DNA from: Candidatus Latescibacterota bacterium
Lineage (GTDB): Bacteria; JAAXHH01
Direction: 5' to 3'
Assembly (NCBI GenBank): GCA_022821935.1
Contig: JAJECR010000270.1
Coordinates: forward strand, 1-7,539
DNA: 7,539 nt
Of this stretch, positions 1-5,059 are shown piece by piece (within the stretch, counting starts at the first letter, position 1; every line of letters begins with the position of its first letter). The position numbers and the translations under genes were made by a program. The notes beneath the pieces were generated by a model. The model saw only the letters and a list, made by a program, of their open reading frames with translations, did not search any database and was not told where the DNA came from.

Positions 1-266
1 GTATCGCCGCCCTCGAATTGCCGACGTCGGCCTTGCTGATGATCTACACCGGGGCCATGCGGGGCGCGGGAGATACCCTGAGTCCCATGCTGATCAGCAT
101 CTTCGGCGCGATCTTCCTGCGTATCGGCATGATGTACGTGCTGGTGATCGAGTTGGGATGGGGGTTGCCGGGCGTATGGTACGGCACGGCGCTGGATTGG
201 GGCATCCGCCTGGTGATCGCCTATTTCCTGTTCCGGCGGGGTCGCTGGAAGCGCGTGGCGATTTAG
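1..266 (+). CDS. MATE-family multidrug/Na+ efflux transporter, C-terminal fragment (5' end outside window)
   Basis: The reading frame is open from the left edge (first full codon at 3) to a TAG at 264-266, giving the last 87 residues of an integral membrane transporter. The segment GAMRGAGDTLSPM matches the G-A-x-R-G-x-G-D-T-x-x-P-M signature in the second half of MATE (NorM/DinF-like) proteins. It is followed by two hydrophobic helices, a GLPGVWYGTALDW turn and the basic end FRRGRWK, all typical of the MATE C-terminus. Family role: export of cationic drugs or metabolites driven by a Na+ or H+ gradient across the inner membrane. The substrate cannot be inferred from this fragment. The gene ends 91 bp before dtd and a promoter-like sequence lies between, so it is probably a separate transcription unit. 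Family assignment is firm; specificity is unknown. Confidence 0.9.
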   Translation, partial: IAALELPTSALLMIYTGAMRGAGDTLSPMLISIFGAIFLRIGMMYVLVIELGWGLPGVWYGTALDWGIRLVIAYFLFRRGRWKRVAI

Positions 267-292
267 CATTGAGATGCACGTCGGAATCCGGT

Positions 293-321
293 TTGACAGG
301 AAGTAACTGGACGAGTAATCT
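293..321 (+). promoter_or_regulatory. candidate sigma-70 promoter for dtd-maf-DUF457
   Basis: A perfect -35 hexamer TTGACA (293-298) is followed after exactly 17 bp by TAATCT (316-321). That -10 keeps the important first T, second A and last T but matches consensus at only three of six positions. Initiation would be near 328, giving a leader of about 30 nt before the dtd ATG at 358. Its place in the gap after the MATE stop supports it. The weak -10 keeps confidence moderate. Confidence 0.5.
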
Positions 322-357
322 GATAGTTTCCGTATCGAAAACCCTGGATCGAGTGCT

Positions 358-801
358 ATGAGAGTCATATTGCAGCGCGTATCATGCGCTTCTGTCAAAA
401 TCAATGGGACGGTCACCGGATCAATCGGCGCCGGCCTCGTCCTCCTCCTCGGCATCGCGAAGGACGATACGCCGGAGGACGTGGAGTACGTCGTAGGCAA
501 GTGTGTCGGGCTTCGAATCTTCGGCGACGACCAAGGGAAGATGAACCGGTCCCTGCTCGATGTGGCGGGCGAGGTACTGGCGATCTCCCAGTTCACCCTG
601 TTCGCCGATACCCGCAAGGGCCGCAGACCGAACTTCGAAGGCGCCGCGCCGCCGGAACACGCCGAACCCCTGTACGAACTGGCGGTGGCACGCCTTCGGG
701 AACACGGGATAGAGGTTGCCACCGGACGGTTCGGGGCCTTCATGGAAGTGTCTTTGGTCAACGACGGCCCCGTGACATTAACCGTTGAGTCTCGCCGATG
801 A
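358..801 (+). CDS. dtd: D-aminoacyl-tRNA deacylase (DTD)
   Basis: 147 residues, the normal DTD length. The enzyme hydrolyses D-amino acids (and mischarged glycine) from tRNA in the cytoplasm, preventing their entry into protein. Signatures seen: N-terminal MRVILQRVSCASV, the catalytic-pocket motif SQFTLFADTRKGRRP (77-91), and the cross-subunit Gly-cisPro motif NDGPVT (135-140, G137-P138) preceded by GRFGAFMEVSL. In the family the Gly-cisPro motif reaches into the partner subunit of the dimer and enforces chirality. The ATG at 358 fits the conserved N-terminus exactly. Only a poor purine stretch precedes it, so initiation may be weak or depend on the short leader. The stop overlaps the maf ATG (ATGA at 798-801), implying translational coupling. 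All key motifs look intact. Confidence 0.97.
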   Translation: MRVILQRVSCASVKINGTVTGSIGAGLVLLLGIAKDDTPEDVEYVVGKCVGLRIFGDDQGKMNRSLLDVAGEVLAISQFTLFADTRKGRRPNFEGAAPPEHAEPLYELAVARLREHGIEVATGRFGAFMEVSLVNDGPVTLTVESRR

Positions 802-1418
802 AAGAGATCATCCTCGCCTCGACTTCGCCCCGTCGTTCAGCCCTGCTCCAGCAGATCGGGATACCCTTCGAAGTCATGCCGCCTGACGTCGATGAGTCCC
901 GATACTCCTTTGACGACCATCCGGCGGACACCGCCGAAGGGCTGGCGCTGGCTAAGGTGCGGAGCGTCGCGGACCGGTCCGGCATCCGCGGCCGGGACTG
1001 CCTGGTACTCGGGGCCGATACCGTGGTCCGGTTCGAGGGCCGGATCATCGGCAAGCCGAGAGACGCGGAGGACGCCTGCGCCATGTTGCGCGAACTGACC
1101 GGCCAGTCCCACCGGGTCCTTACAGGATTCGCGCTGCTGGATAACGGGACAAACCGATCCGTGACGGGACACGAATGGACGACCGTCTGCATGCGCGACT
1201 GCACAGACGAAGAGATCCGGGCCTACGTGGACACCGGCGAGCCCCTGGACAAGGCAGGGTCCTATGGCGCCCACGCCCTGGGTGCCGGTCTCATCACGCG
1301 TGTCGAAGGATGCTTCTACAACGTGATTGGCCTACCCCTGGCCCGCTTGCTGGTGACCCTGAAGGACTTCGACGGCTCCGGAGACGTCGATGGCGCCGCC
1401 GGTCGATTTGCGGACTGA
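798..1418 (+). CDS. maf: Maf-family nucleoside triphosphate pyrophosphatase (YhdE-like dTTP/UTP type)
   Basis: 206 residues. Maf enzymes cleave noncanonical or surplus nucleoside triphosphates to monophosphate and PPi; some members affect septum formation. Visible motifs: LASTSPRR (6-13), E33 in DVDES, K53, GADTVV (72-77), GKPRD (85-89), GEPLDKAGSYG (147-157) and VEGCFYNVIGLPL near the C-terminus. The AGxYG and NVxGLPL forms point to the YhdE (dTTP/UTP) subgroup rather than YceF (m7GTP). Oddity: after YG the usual Q-G is replaced by H159-A160, changing a position normally Gln in the family. A short acidic Gly/Asp-rich tail follows the last helix. The start overlaps the dtd stop by 4 bp and DUF457 starts 6 bp downstream, so the three genes are probably one operon. 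Family is certain; substrate preference is inferred. Confidence 0.93.
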   Translation: MKEIILASTSPRRSALLQQIGIPFEVMPPDVDESRYSFDDHPADTAEGLALAKVRSVADRSGIRGRDCLVLGADTVVRFEGRIIGKPRDAEDACAMLRELTGQSHRVLTGFALLDNGTNRSVTGHEWTTVCMRDCTDEEIRAYVDTGEPLDKAGSYGAHALGAGLITRVEGCFYNVIGLPLARLLVTLKDFDGSGDVDGAAGRFAD

Positions 1419-1424
1419 GGACTC

Positions 1425-1943
1425 ATGGCCGATTTCCGTGGACATCTCTGGGGCGGTTTTGCCGCTACCCTGCTGGCGGGCGTATGCTGCGTTGCCGGTC
1501 TTTGGTGGACGGAAAACCTCGACTCCTACCGGACCCTCGACGTATGGCCGAAAGTGTTGCTGCTGCTTGCCATCGGAATGCTGTCCGCCTGTTTCCCGGA
1601 CGTGGACACCGAGAGCAAATCGCAGCGTCTGTTCTACCGCCTGTTGATTCTGCTCGATATATGGTTTATCTTGATCGGGGACTACAGGACCGCAGCCCTG
1701 CTGGGCCTTGGCGCGATGCTTCCGTTGCTCGGCAAGCACAGGGGGTGGACCCACACCTGGCTCGCCATGCTGCTGGTGCCGGCGCTCTTCCTGCTCGTCC
1801 CCATGTATCTGAAACAGACCGTCGAGTCCTTTCCGATCGTCTGCTACGTCGTATCGGTCTCGGCTTACGCCAGCCACCTGGTCCTGGACGGTTACGTTGA
1901 CGAAACCGCCAGGCGCTTTCGCCGGATCCTCGGCGTGAAATAG
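1425..1943 (+). CDS. membrane-bound metal-dependent hydrolase, YdjM/DUF457-like
   Basis: 172 residues with about four hydrophobic segments, so an integral inner-membrane protein. The metal-binding pattern of the YdjM/YbcI (DUF457) group is visible: H7 near the N-terminus (GHLWGG), FPDVDTES with D59 and D61, KHRGWTHT with H105 and H110, and YASHLVLDGY with H151 and D155. These His/Asp residues sit at membrane edges and are thought to bind a divalent metal. Family members are called hydrolases by similarity to phospholipase-like proteins, and the physiological substrate is not established. The ATG at 1425 has GAGG at 1417-1420 overlapping the maf stop region, so it is probably co-transcribed with dtd and maf. 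A substrate link to the two upstream quality-control enzymes is not evident. Confidence 0.82.
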   Translation: MADFRGHLWGGFAATLLAGVCCVAGLWWTENLDSYRTLDVWPKVLLLLAIGMLSACFPDVDTESKSQRLFYRLLILLDIWFILIGDYRTAALLGLGAMLPLLGKHRGWTHTWLAMLLVPALFLLVPMYLKQTVESFPIVCYVVSVSAYASHLVLDGYVDETARRFRRILGVK

Positions 1944-1944
1944 T

Positions 1945-2024
1945 CGGCCCAGTCGGCACGGGCGGCCCAGACGCCCGGACGGTCCAGATGGCCCAGGCGG
2001 CTTAGACGGCCCGGGCGGTTCGAA
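1945..2024. repeat. degenerate 9-bp tandem repeat, consensus about CGGCCCAGA, nine units
   Basis: The spacer after the DUF457 stop can be parsed into consecutive units: CGGCCCAGT, CGGCACGGG, CGGCCCAGA, CGCCCGGA (8 bp), CGGTCCAGA, TGGCCCAGG, CGGCTTAGA, CGGCCCGGG, CGGTTCGAA. Eight units are 9 bp and one has lost a base. The phase is read directly from the sequence. It ends just before the Shine-Dalgarno of the next gene. No function is assigned; it could be a decayed minisatellite or a short structured leader. Confidence 0.6.
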
Positions 2025-2043
2025 CGATCATATTGGAGGCATA

Positions 2044-2337
2044 ATGAAAAGCGCACTGGAAATCGCCATGGAAAAGACCGCCGGAGCGCAAGAGGGCGGC
2101 AGGCTGACGGATGAGCAGCGTTCGGCGATCGGCGACCTGGAAAAGGAATATCGGGCCAAGATCGCGGAACAGGAGATCATGACCGAGTCGAAGATCAAGC
2201 AACTCGCGGCCCGGGCGACAGGTCCCGAGTTCCAGGAGCAGGTTCACGCCCTGCGGGAGCAGCTGGCGCAGGAACGGGAACGGCTGGAAGAGGAGAAGAA
2301 GGCGAAAGTACAGGCGGTCCGGGACCAGGCATCGTAG
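2044..2337 (+). CDS. small charged coiled-coil protein of unknown function
   Basis: 97 residues, not recognised as a characterised family. Translation is well supported: GGAGG at 2035-2039 lies 4 nt before the ATG, the best ribosome site in the window. The protein is dominated by Glu, Lys, Arg, Gln and Ala with regular Leu/Ile/Val positions, indicating long amphipathic helices, especially residues 24-50 (around EKEYRAKIAEQEI) and 64-95 (EFQEQVHALREQLAQ onward). There are no cysteines, signal peptide or membrane segment, so it is likely cytosolic and possibly dimeric. The opening MKSALEIAMEKTAG followed by LTDEQRSAIGDLEKEY resembles, from memory, short hypothetical proteins of assorted uncultured bacteria, but no function is claimed. 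It stands alone: a repeat-rich 100-bp gap precedes it and 60 bp follow it. Confidence 0.8.
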   Translation: MKSALEIAMEKTAGAQEGGRLTDEQRSAIGDLEKEYRAKIAEQEIMTESKIKQLAARATGPEFQEQVHALREQLAQERERLEEEKKAKVQAVRDQAS

Positions 2338-2397
2338 GCTGTGCCCATCCAGGATTGGACGTAGGTCGGGTTTTCTGACAACCAGGGGGTTTACTGC

Positions 2398-3381
2398 GTG
2401 GCCCGAAAGCGTTTGAAAGTCGGTCTGATCGGTTGCGGCGGCAACATGCGGGGAGCCCATGTGCCGCGTATCAGGGACGATGGGGCGGTGGATCTCGCTG
2501 CGGTCGCGGATACTTCGGAGGAGGCGGCATCGGCGTTGATGGAACGGTGGGGCGGGCAGGTGCCCTTCCATTCGGACTACCGGGAAATGATCGAGCGTCA
2601 CCGGCTCGACGCGGTGATGGTCAGTTCTCCCCACGCGTTGCATTACGAGCAGGTGGATTACGTCCTCGACCGCGACCTGCACGCGCTCGTCGAAAAGCCC
2701 CTCACCATTTCATCCAACCATACGCGCGCCCTGATCGACAAGGCCGCAGCGCGGAACCGGATACTCCTGGTCAGCTACCAGCGCAATTTCATGGCCCCCC
2801 ATGTCTACGCCCGGGAACTGATCCGAAAAGGCGTCATCGGCGAACTGCGCGGCGTGGTGGCCTACGTCACGCAGAACTGGGGCGGCACGCAAGGGTGGAG
2901 GCTTGATCCGGTCCTCTCCGGCGGCGGCATGTTCCTGGACACGGGCAGCCATCTCGTGGCCTCCACGCTGTGGATAACGGACCTGAAGCCCCTCGAGGTG
3001 AGTGCGTTTCTGGACCGGGTGGACAAAGACGTGGATATCAATATGGTGGTCGCCGCGCGGTTCGAGGGCGGCGCGTACGGTACGCTGAACACCTTCGGAA
3101 ACGCATCCCGGCATGACGAACGCATCGCGATCCACGGCAGCAAGGGCAGCCTGGTGTTCCATTTGCACCAGTGGCACGTCAAATCGGTCCTGTTGAACGA
3201 CGAGTCGCTGAAGATACCGGCCAGGATCCGGGAGGACACGCCGGACGCGGCCTTCTTCCGCATGATACGCAACGGCGGCAGGGAGTACGAACTTCCCCAT
3301 TTCGCGCTCGCCGTTTCCCAGGTCAGCGAGGCCGCATACCGGTCGGTAGAGGAAGGACGGCCCGTTCGGGTCGCCGGATAG
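2398..3381 (+). CDS. Gfo/Idh/MocA family NAD(P)-dependent oxidoreductase
   Basis: 327 residues, typical of the family. The N-terminal Rossmann fold carries VGLIGCGGNMRGAH (8-21), a nucleotide-binding loop, with D38 at the end of the second strand suggesting NAD(H) preference. The family E-K-P motif is at 99-101. The C-terminal alpha/beta domain has GGGMFLDTGSHLV, with D181 and H185 as the expected catalytic Asp/His pair. Members oxidise or reduce sugars, inositols and related polyols, or rearrange amino sugars; the substrate here is unknown. The GTG start at 2398 is chosen because AGGGGG (2384-2389) lies 8 nt upstream and translation gives the expected N-terminus. The SDR gene follows in the same direction after 90 bp, so the two may act on one carbohydrate, though the gap holds a repeat that could be regulatory. 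Confidence 0.93.
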   Translation: MARKRLKVGLIGCGGNMRGAHVPRIRDDGAVDLAAVADTSEEAASALMERWGGQVPFHSDYREMIERHRLDAVMVSSPHALHYEQVDYVLDRDLHALVEKPLTISSNHTRALIDKAAARNRILLVSYQRNFMAPHVYARELIRKGVIGELRGVVAYVTQNWGGTQGWRLDPVLSGGGMFLDTGSHLVASTLWITDLKPLEVSAFLDRVDKDVDINMVVAARFEGGAYGTLNTFGNASRHDERIAIHGSKGSLVFHLHQWHVKSVLLNDESLKIPARIREDTPDAAFFRMIRNGGREYELPHFALAVSQVSEAAYRSVEEGRPVRVAG

Positions 3382-3382
3382 C

Positions 3383-3420
3383 GTGACAGTCGGCCTGTTT
3401 AGTGACAGTCGGCCTGTTTA
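3383..3420. repeat. exact 19-bp tandem duplication with an internal dyad
   Basis: GTGACAGTCGGCCTGTTTA occurs twice with no gap and no mismatch, at 3383-3401 and 3402-3420. It starts one base after the Gfo/Idh stop codon. Each copy contains the inverted repeat ACAG-N5-CTGT (3386-3398 and 3405-3417), so the array presents two identical dyads 19 bp apart, upstream of the SDR gene. It may be a recent slippage duplication or a paired operator; the sequence alone cannot decide. Confidence 0.9.
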
Positions 3421-3471
3421 AGCATAAGCGGGGTCGAGTGTGCGTACGACGGTTGAAACAGGAGATCGCGT

Positions 3472-4266
3472 GTGAGCAAGAAGGAGCGCCGCCTGGCGGG
3501 CAAGCGGGCGATCGTTACCGGGGCGGGCCGCGGGATCGGCCAGGCCATGGCCGTGCGGTTCGCACAGGAAGGCGCCCGGGTCGCCGCGGTGGACATCGAC
3601 CGGGACAGCGCCGAAGCGACGGCCGGGTCGATACGGGACGACGGGGGCGAAGCGACGGCGCTGACGGCCGACCTGACCCGGATCGACCGCATAGCGCCCA
3701 TGATCGAAGAGGCCGTATCGTTCCTGGACAGGCTGGACATCCTGGTCAATAACGCGGGCCGCGTCGAGATCAAGCCGTTCCTCGACGTAACGGAAACGGA
3801 ATGGGACCAGGTCATGGACCTCAATCTGAAGGGGGCGTACTTCTGCATGCAGGCCGGCGCGCGCCAGATGATCCGGCAGGAGGGGGGCGGCCGCATCATC
3901 AACATGTCCTCCATCTCGGGCCGTCACGGGCGGGCCGACTCCAGCGTATACGCCGCCAGCAAGATGGCCATTATCAGCATCACGCAGTCCGCGGCGCTGG
4001 CCCTTGCCGGCAGCGGGATCCTGGTCAACGCGCTATGTCCGGGCGTCGTGGCCACGCCCATGTGGGATCATATCGACGAGGACCGCGCCCGTCTGTTCGG
4101 CTACGAGCGGGGAACGGCCCGTGCCCGGCTCGTTGAGAAGATTCCCCTCAAGAGGGTATCCGAACCCGACGAGATCGCCACCGCGGCCGTGTTCATCGCC
4201 TCCGACGAGAACACATTGATCACGGGCCAGGCGATCAACGTCGACGGCGGCATGGAAATGAACTGA
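3472..4266 (+). CDS. short-chain dehydrogenase/reductase (SDR), polyol/sugar dehydrogenase-like
   Basis: 264 residues, a classical SDR. The cofactor motif TGAGRGIG is at 16-23 and D41 ends strand two, favouring NAD(H). NNAG is at 93-96. The catalytic tetrad is complete: N118, S147, Y160 and K164 (YAASK). The substrate-loop region CPGVVATPMWDHIDEDRARLF and the ending GQAINVDGGMEMN resemble, from memory, bacterial sorbitol/polyol dehydrogenases more than the FabG reductases, but the substrate is inferred only. The GTG at 3472 is the start because AGGAG (3460-3464) is 7 nt upstream and an N-terminal basic lead-in precedes the first strand. It lies downstream of the Gfo/Idh gene in the same direction and is probably part of the same catabolic step set. 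A strong promoter for the next genes follows, which marks the end of this unit. Confidence 0.94.
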   Translation: MSKKERRLAGKRAIVTGAGRGIGQAMAVRFAQEGARVAAVDIDRDSAEATAGSIRDDGGEATALTADLTRIDRIAPMIEEAVSFLDRLDILVNNAGRVEIKPFLDVTETEWDQVMDLNLKGAYFCMQAGARQMIRQEGGGRIINMSSISGRHGRADSSVYAASKMAIISITQSAALALAGSGILVNALCPGVVATPMWDHIDEDRARLFGYERGTARARLVEKIPLKRVSEPDEIATAAVFIASDENTLITGQAINVDGGMEMN

Positions 4267-4271
4267 ATCCG

Positions 4272-4313
4272 CGGCCGGTACGCGCCGTGCGGCGGGTGTG
4301 TCACGACCGGCCG
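4272..4313 (+). terminator. weak candidate stem-loop after the SDR gene
   Basis: CGGCCGGT (4272-4279) pairs perfectly with ACCGGCCG (4306-4313), enclosing 26 nt that contain a smaller CGCC/GGCG hairpin. It begins 5 bp after the SDR stop and lies before the next promoter, a sensible place for transcription to end. There is no T-run after it, so it is not a classic intrinsic terminator. Confidence 0.3.
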
Positions 4314-4358
4314 GGGGCGAACCCGAATCCACTGTGACGCGCCCCGCCGGGATTGATC

Positions 4359-4387
4359 TTGACAGTACGGAAAGCCCGCCATATACT
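4359..4387 (+). promoter_or_regulatory. strong sigma-70-type promoter for kptA
   Basis: The -35 is a perfect TTGACA (4359-4364), the spacer is exactly 17 bp, and the -10 is TATACT (4382-4387), five of six matches to TATAAT. This is the best promoter match in the window. Initiation would be near 4394, giving a leader of about 62 nt before the kptA ATG. The leader includes a palindromic TGATCA (4411-4416) and the ribosome site AGGAAAG (4440-4446). Its position separates kptA and the following hydrolase from the dehydrogenase genes. Confidence 0.75.
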
Positions 4388-4455
4388 CGGTAGGTTCCAA
4401 ATCCACAGTTTGATCATACACACCGCACAGGCCAGGCACAGGAAAGACACTTCCA

Positions 4456-5058
4456 ATGGATCCCAGAAGACGCGAAAGACTGTCCAAGCTCCTCTCTCTG
4501 ATACTCCGTCACAAGCCCGAAAGGTTCTCCATCGTCCTCGACGACCGGGGATACGCGCGGATCGACGAAATCGTCGAGGCCGTCCAGGAGAAGTTCGATG
4601 ATTTGACGCGGGATGAAATCCTGGAGATCGCTGACGGCGCCGAGAAGAGAAGGTTCGAGGTAGAAGAGGACCGCATCCGCGCGCGCTACGGACACAGCTT
4701 TCCTGTCGACCTGGGCCTGCTCCCCGCGGACCCGCCCGAGTTTCTCTACTATGCGACCGTGCCCGACCGCGCTTCGGTCATCACCAACGGCGGCCTGAAA
4801 CCAAGCGACCGGCAGTACGTCCACCTGTCCCTCTCCGAAGAAACCGCCGCGCAGGTGGCCAGGAACCAGACGGAGACGCCCGTCGTTTTTCGCATCAAGG
4901 CCCGGGAGGCCACCGAGGGCGGTATTGACTTCTTCGATCGCTCTCCGGTCATTCTGACGACAGGTGTTCCCTCCGAGTTCATCGATGTACTGAAGGAGGC
5001 CCCGCCTCCTCCCGCCGCGTTCGGCCGGCGGAAGCGGAAGGCTCCTCCGCGCAGATAG
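4456..5058 (+). CDS. kptA: RNA 2'-phosphotransferase, Tpt1/KptA family
   Basis: 200 residues. Tpt1/KptA enzymes move an internal RNA 2'-phosphate to NAD+, forming ADP-ribose 1'',2''-cyclic phosphate and nicotinamide. In yeast this ends tRNA splicing; most bacterial roles are unsettled. Seen: SKLLSLILRHKPE with R18-H19, LDDRGYARIDEIV, RIRARYGHS (73-81, R75), then GLKPSDRQYVHLS with R119 and H123, and VPSEFID near the end. The essential R-H-R-R set (R18, H19, R75, R119) therefore appears intact. Two usual motifs are altered: RANQGHS reads RARYGHS, and LYHGT reads LYYAT (97-101), losing its His. A Pro-rich, strongly basic tail (182-200) follows the catalytic domain. The ATG at 4456 has AGGAAAG 9 nt upstream. 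The GH113-like gene starts one base after the stop, so the two are probably co-transcribed from the promoter at 4359. Confidence 0.93.
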   Translation: MDPRRRERLSKLLSLILRHKPERFSIVLDDRGYARIDEIVEAVQEKFDDLTRDEILEIADGAEKRRFEVEEDRIRARYGHSFPVDLGLLPADPPEFLYYATVPDRASVITNGGLKPSDRQYVHLSLSEETAAQVARNQTETPVVFRIKAREATEGGIDFFDRSPVILTTGVPSEFIDVLKEAPPPPAAFGRRKRKAPPRR

Positions 5059-5059
5059 C

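Noticed and set aside
1175..1900. 241-residue plus-strand open frame across the maf/DUF457 junction
   Set aside because: It is a shifted frame over two well-supported genes and is full of Arg, Gly and Pro, as out-of-frame GC-rich translations are.
2021..2043. CATATT as a -10 box for the coiled-coil gene
   Set aside because: No matching -35 lies at the proper distance (the region there is GC-only repeat), and the hexamer sits too close to the start codon to leave a leader.
2338..2397. Possible terminator or promoter before the Gfo/Idh gene
   Set aside because: Only a 4-bp GGTT/AACC pairing and no convincing -35/-10 pair are visible; the only clear signal is the AGGGGG ribosome site.
2002..2682. 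226-residue minus-strand open frame over the coiled-coil gene
   Set aside because: It runs antisense to a gene with a strong ribosome site and into the Gfo/Idh Rossmann region. No independent start signal or motif was seen.
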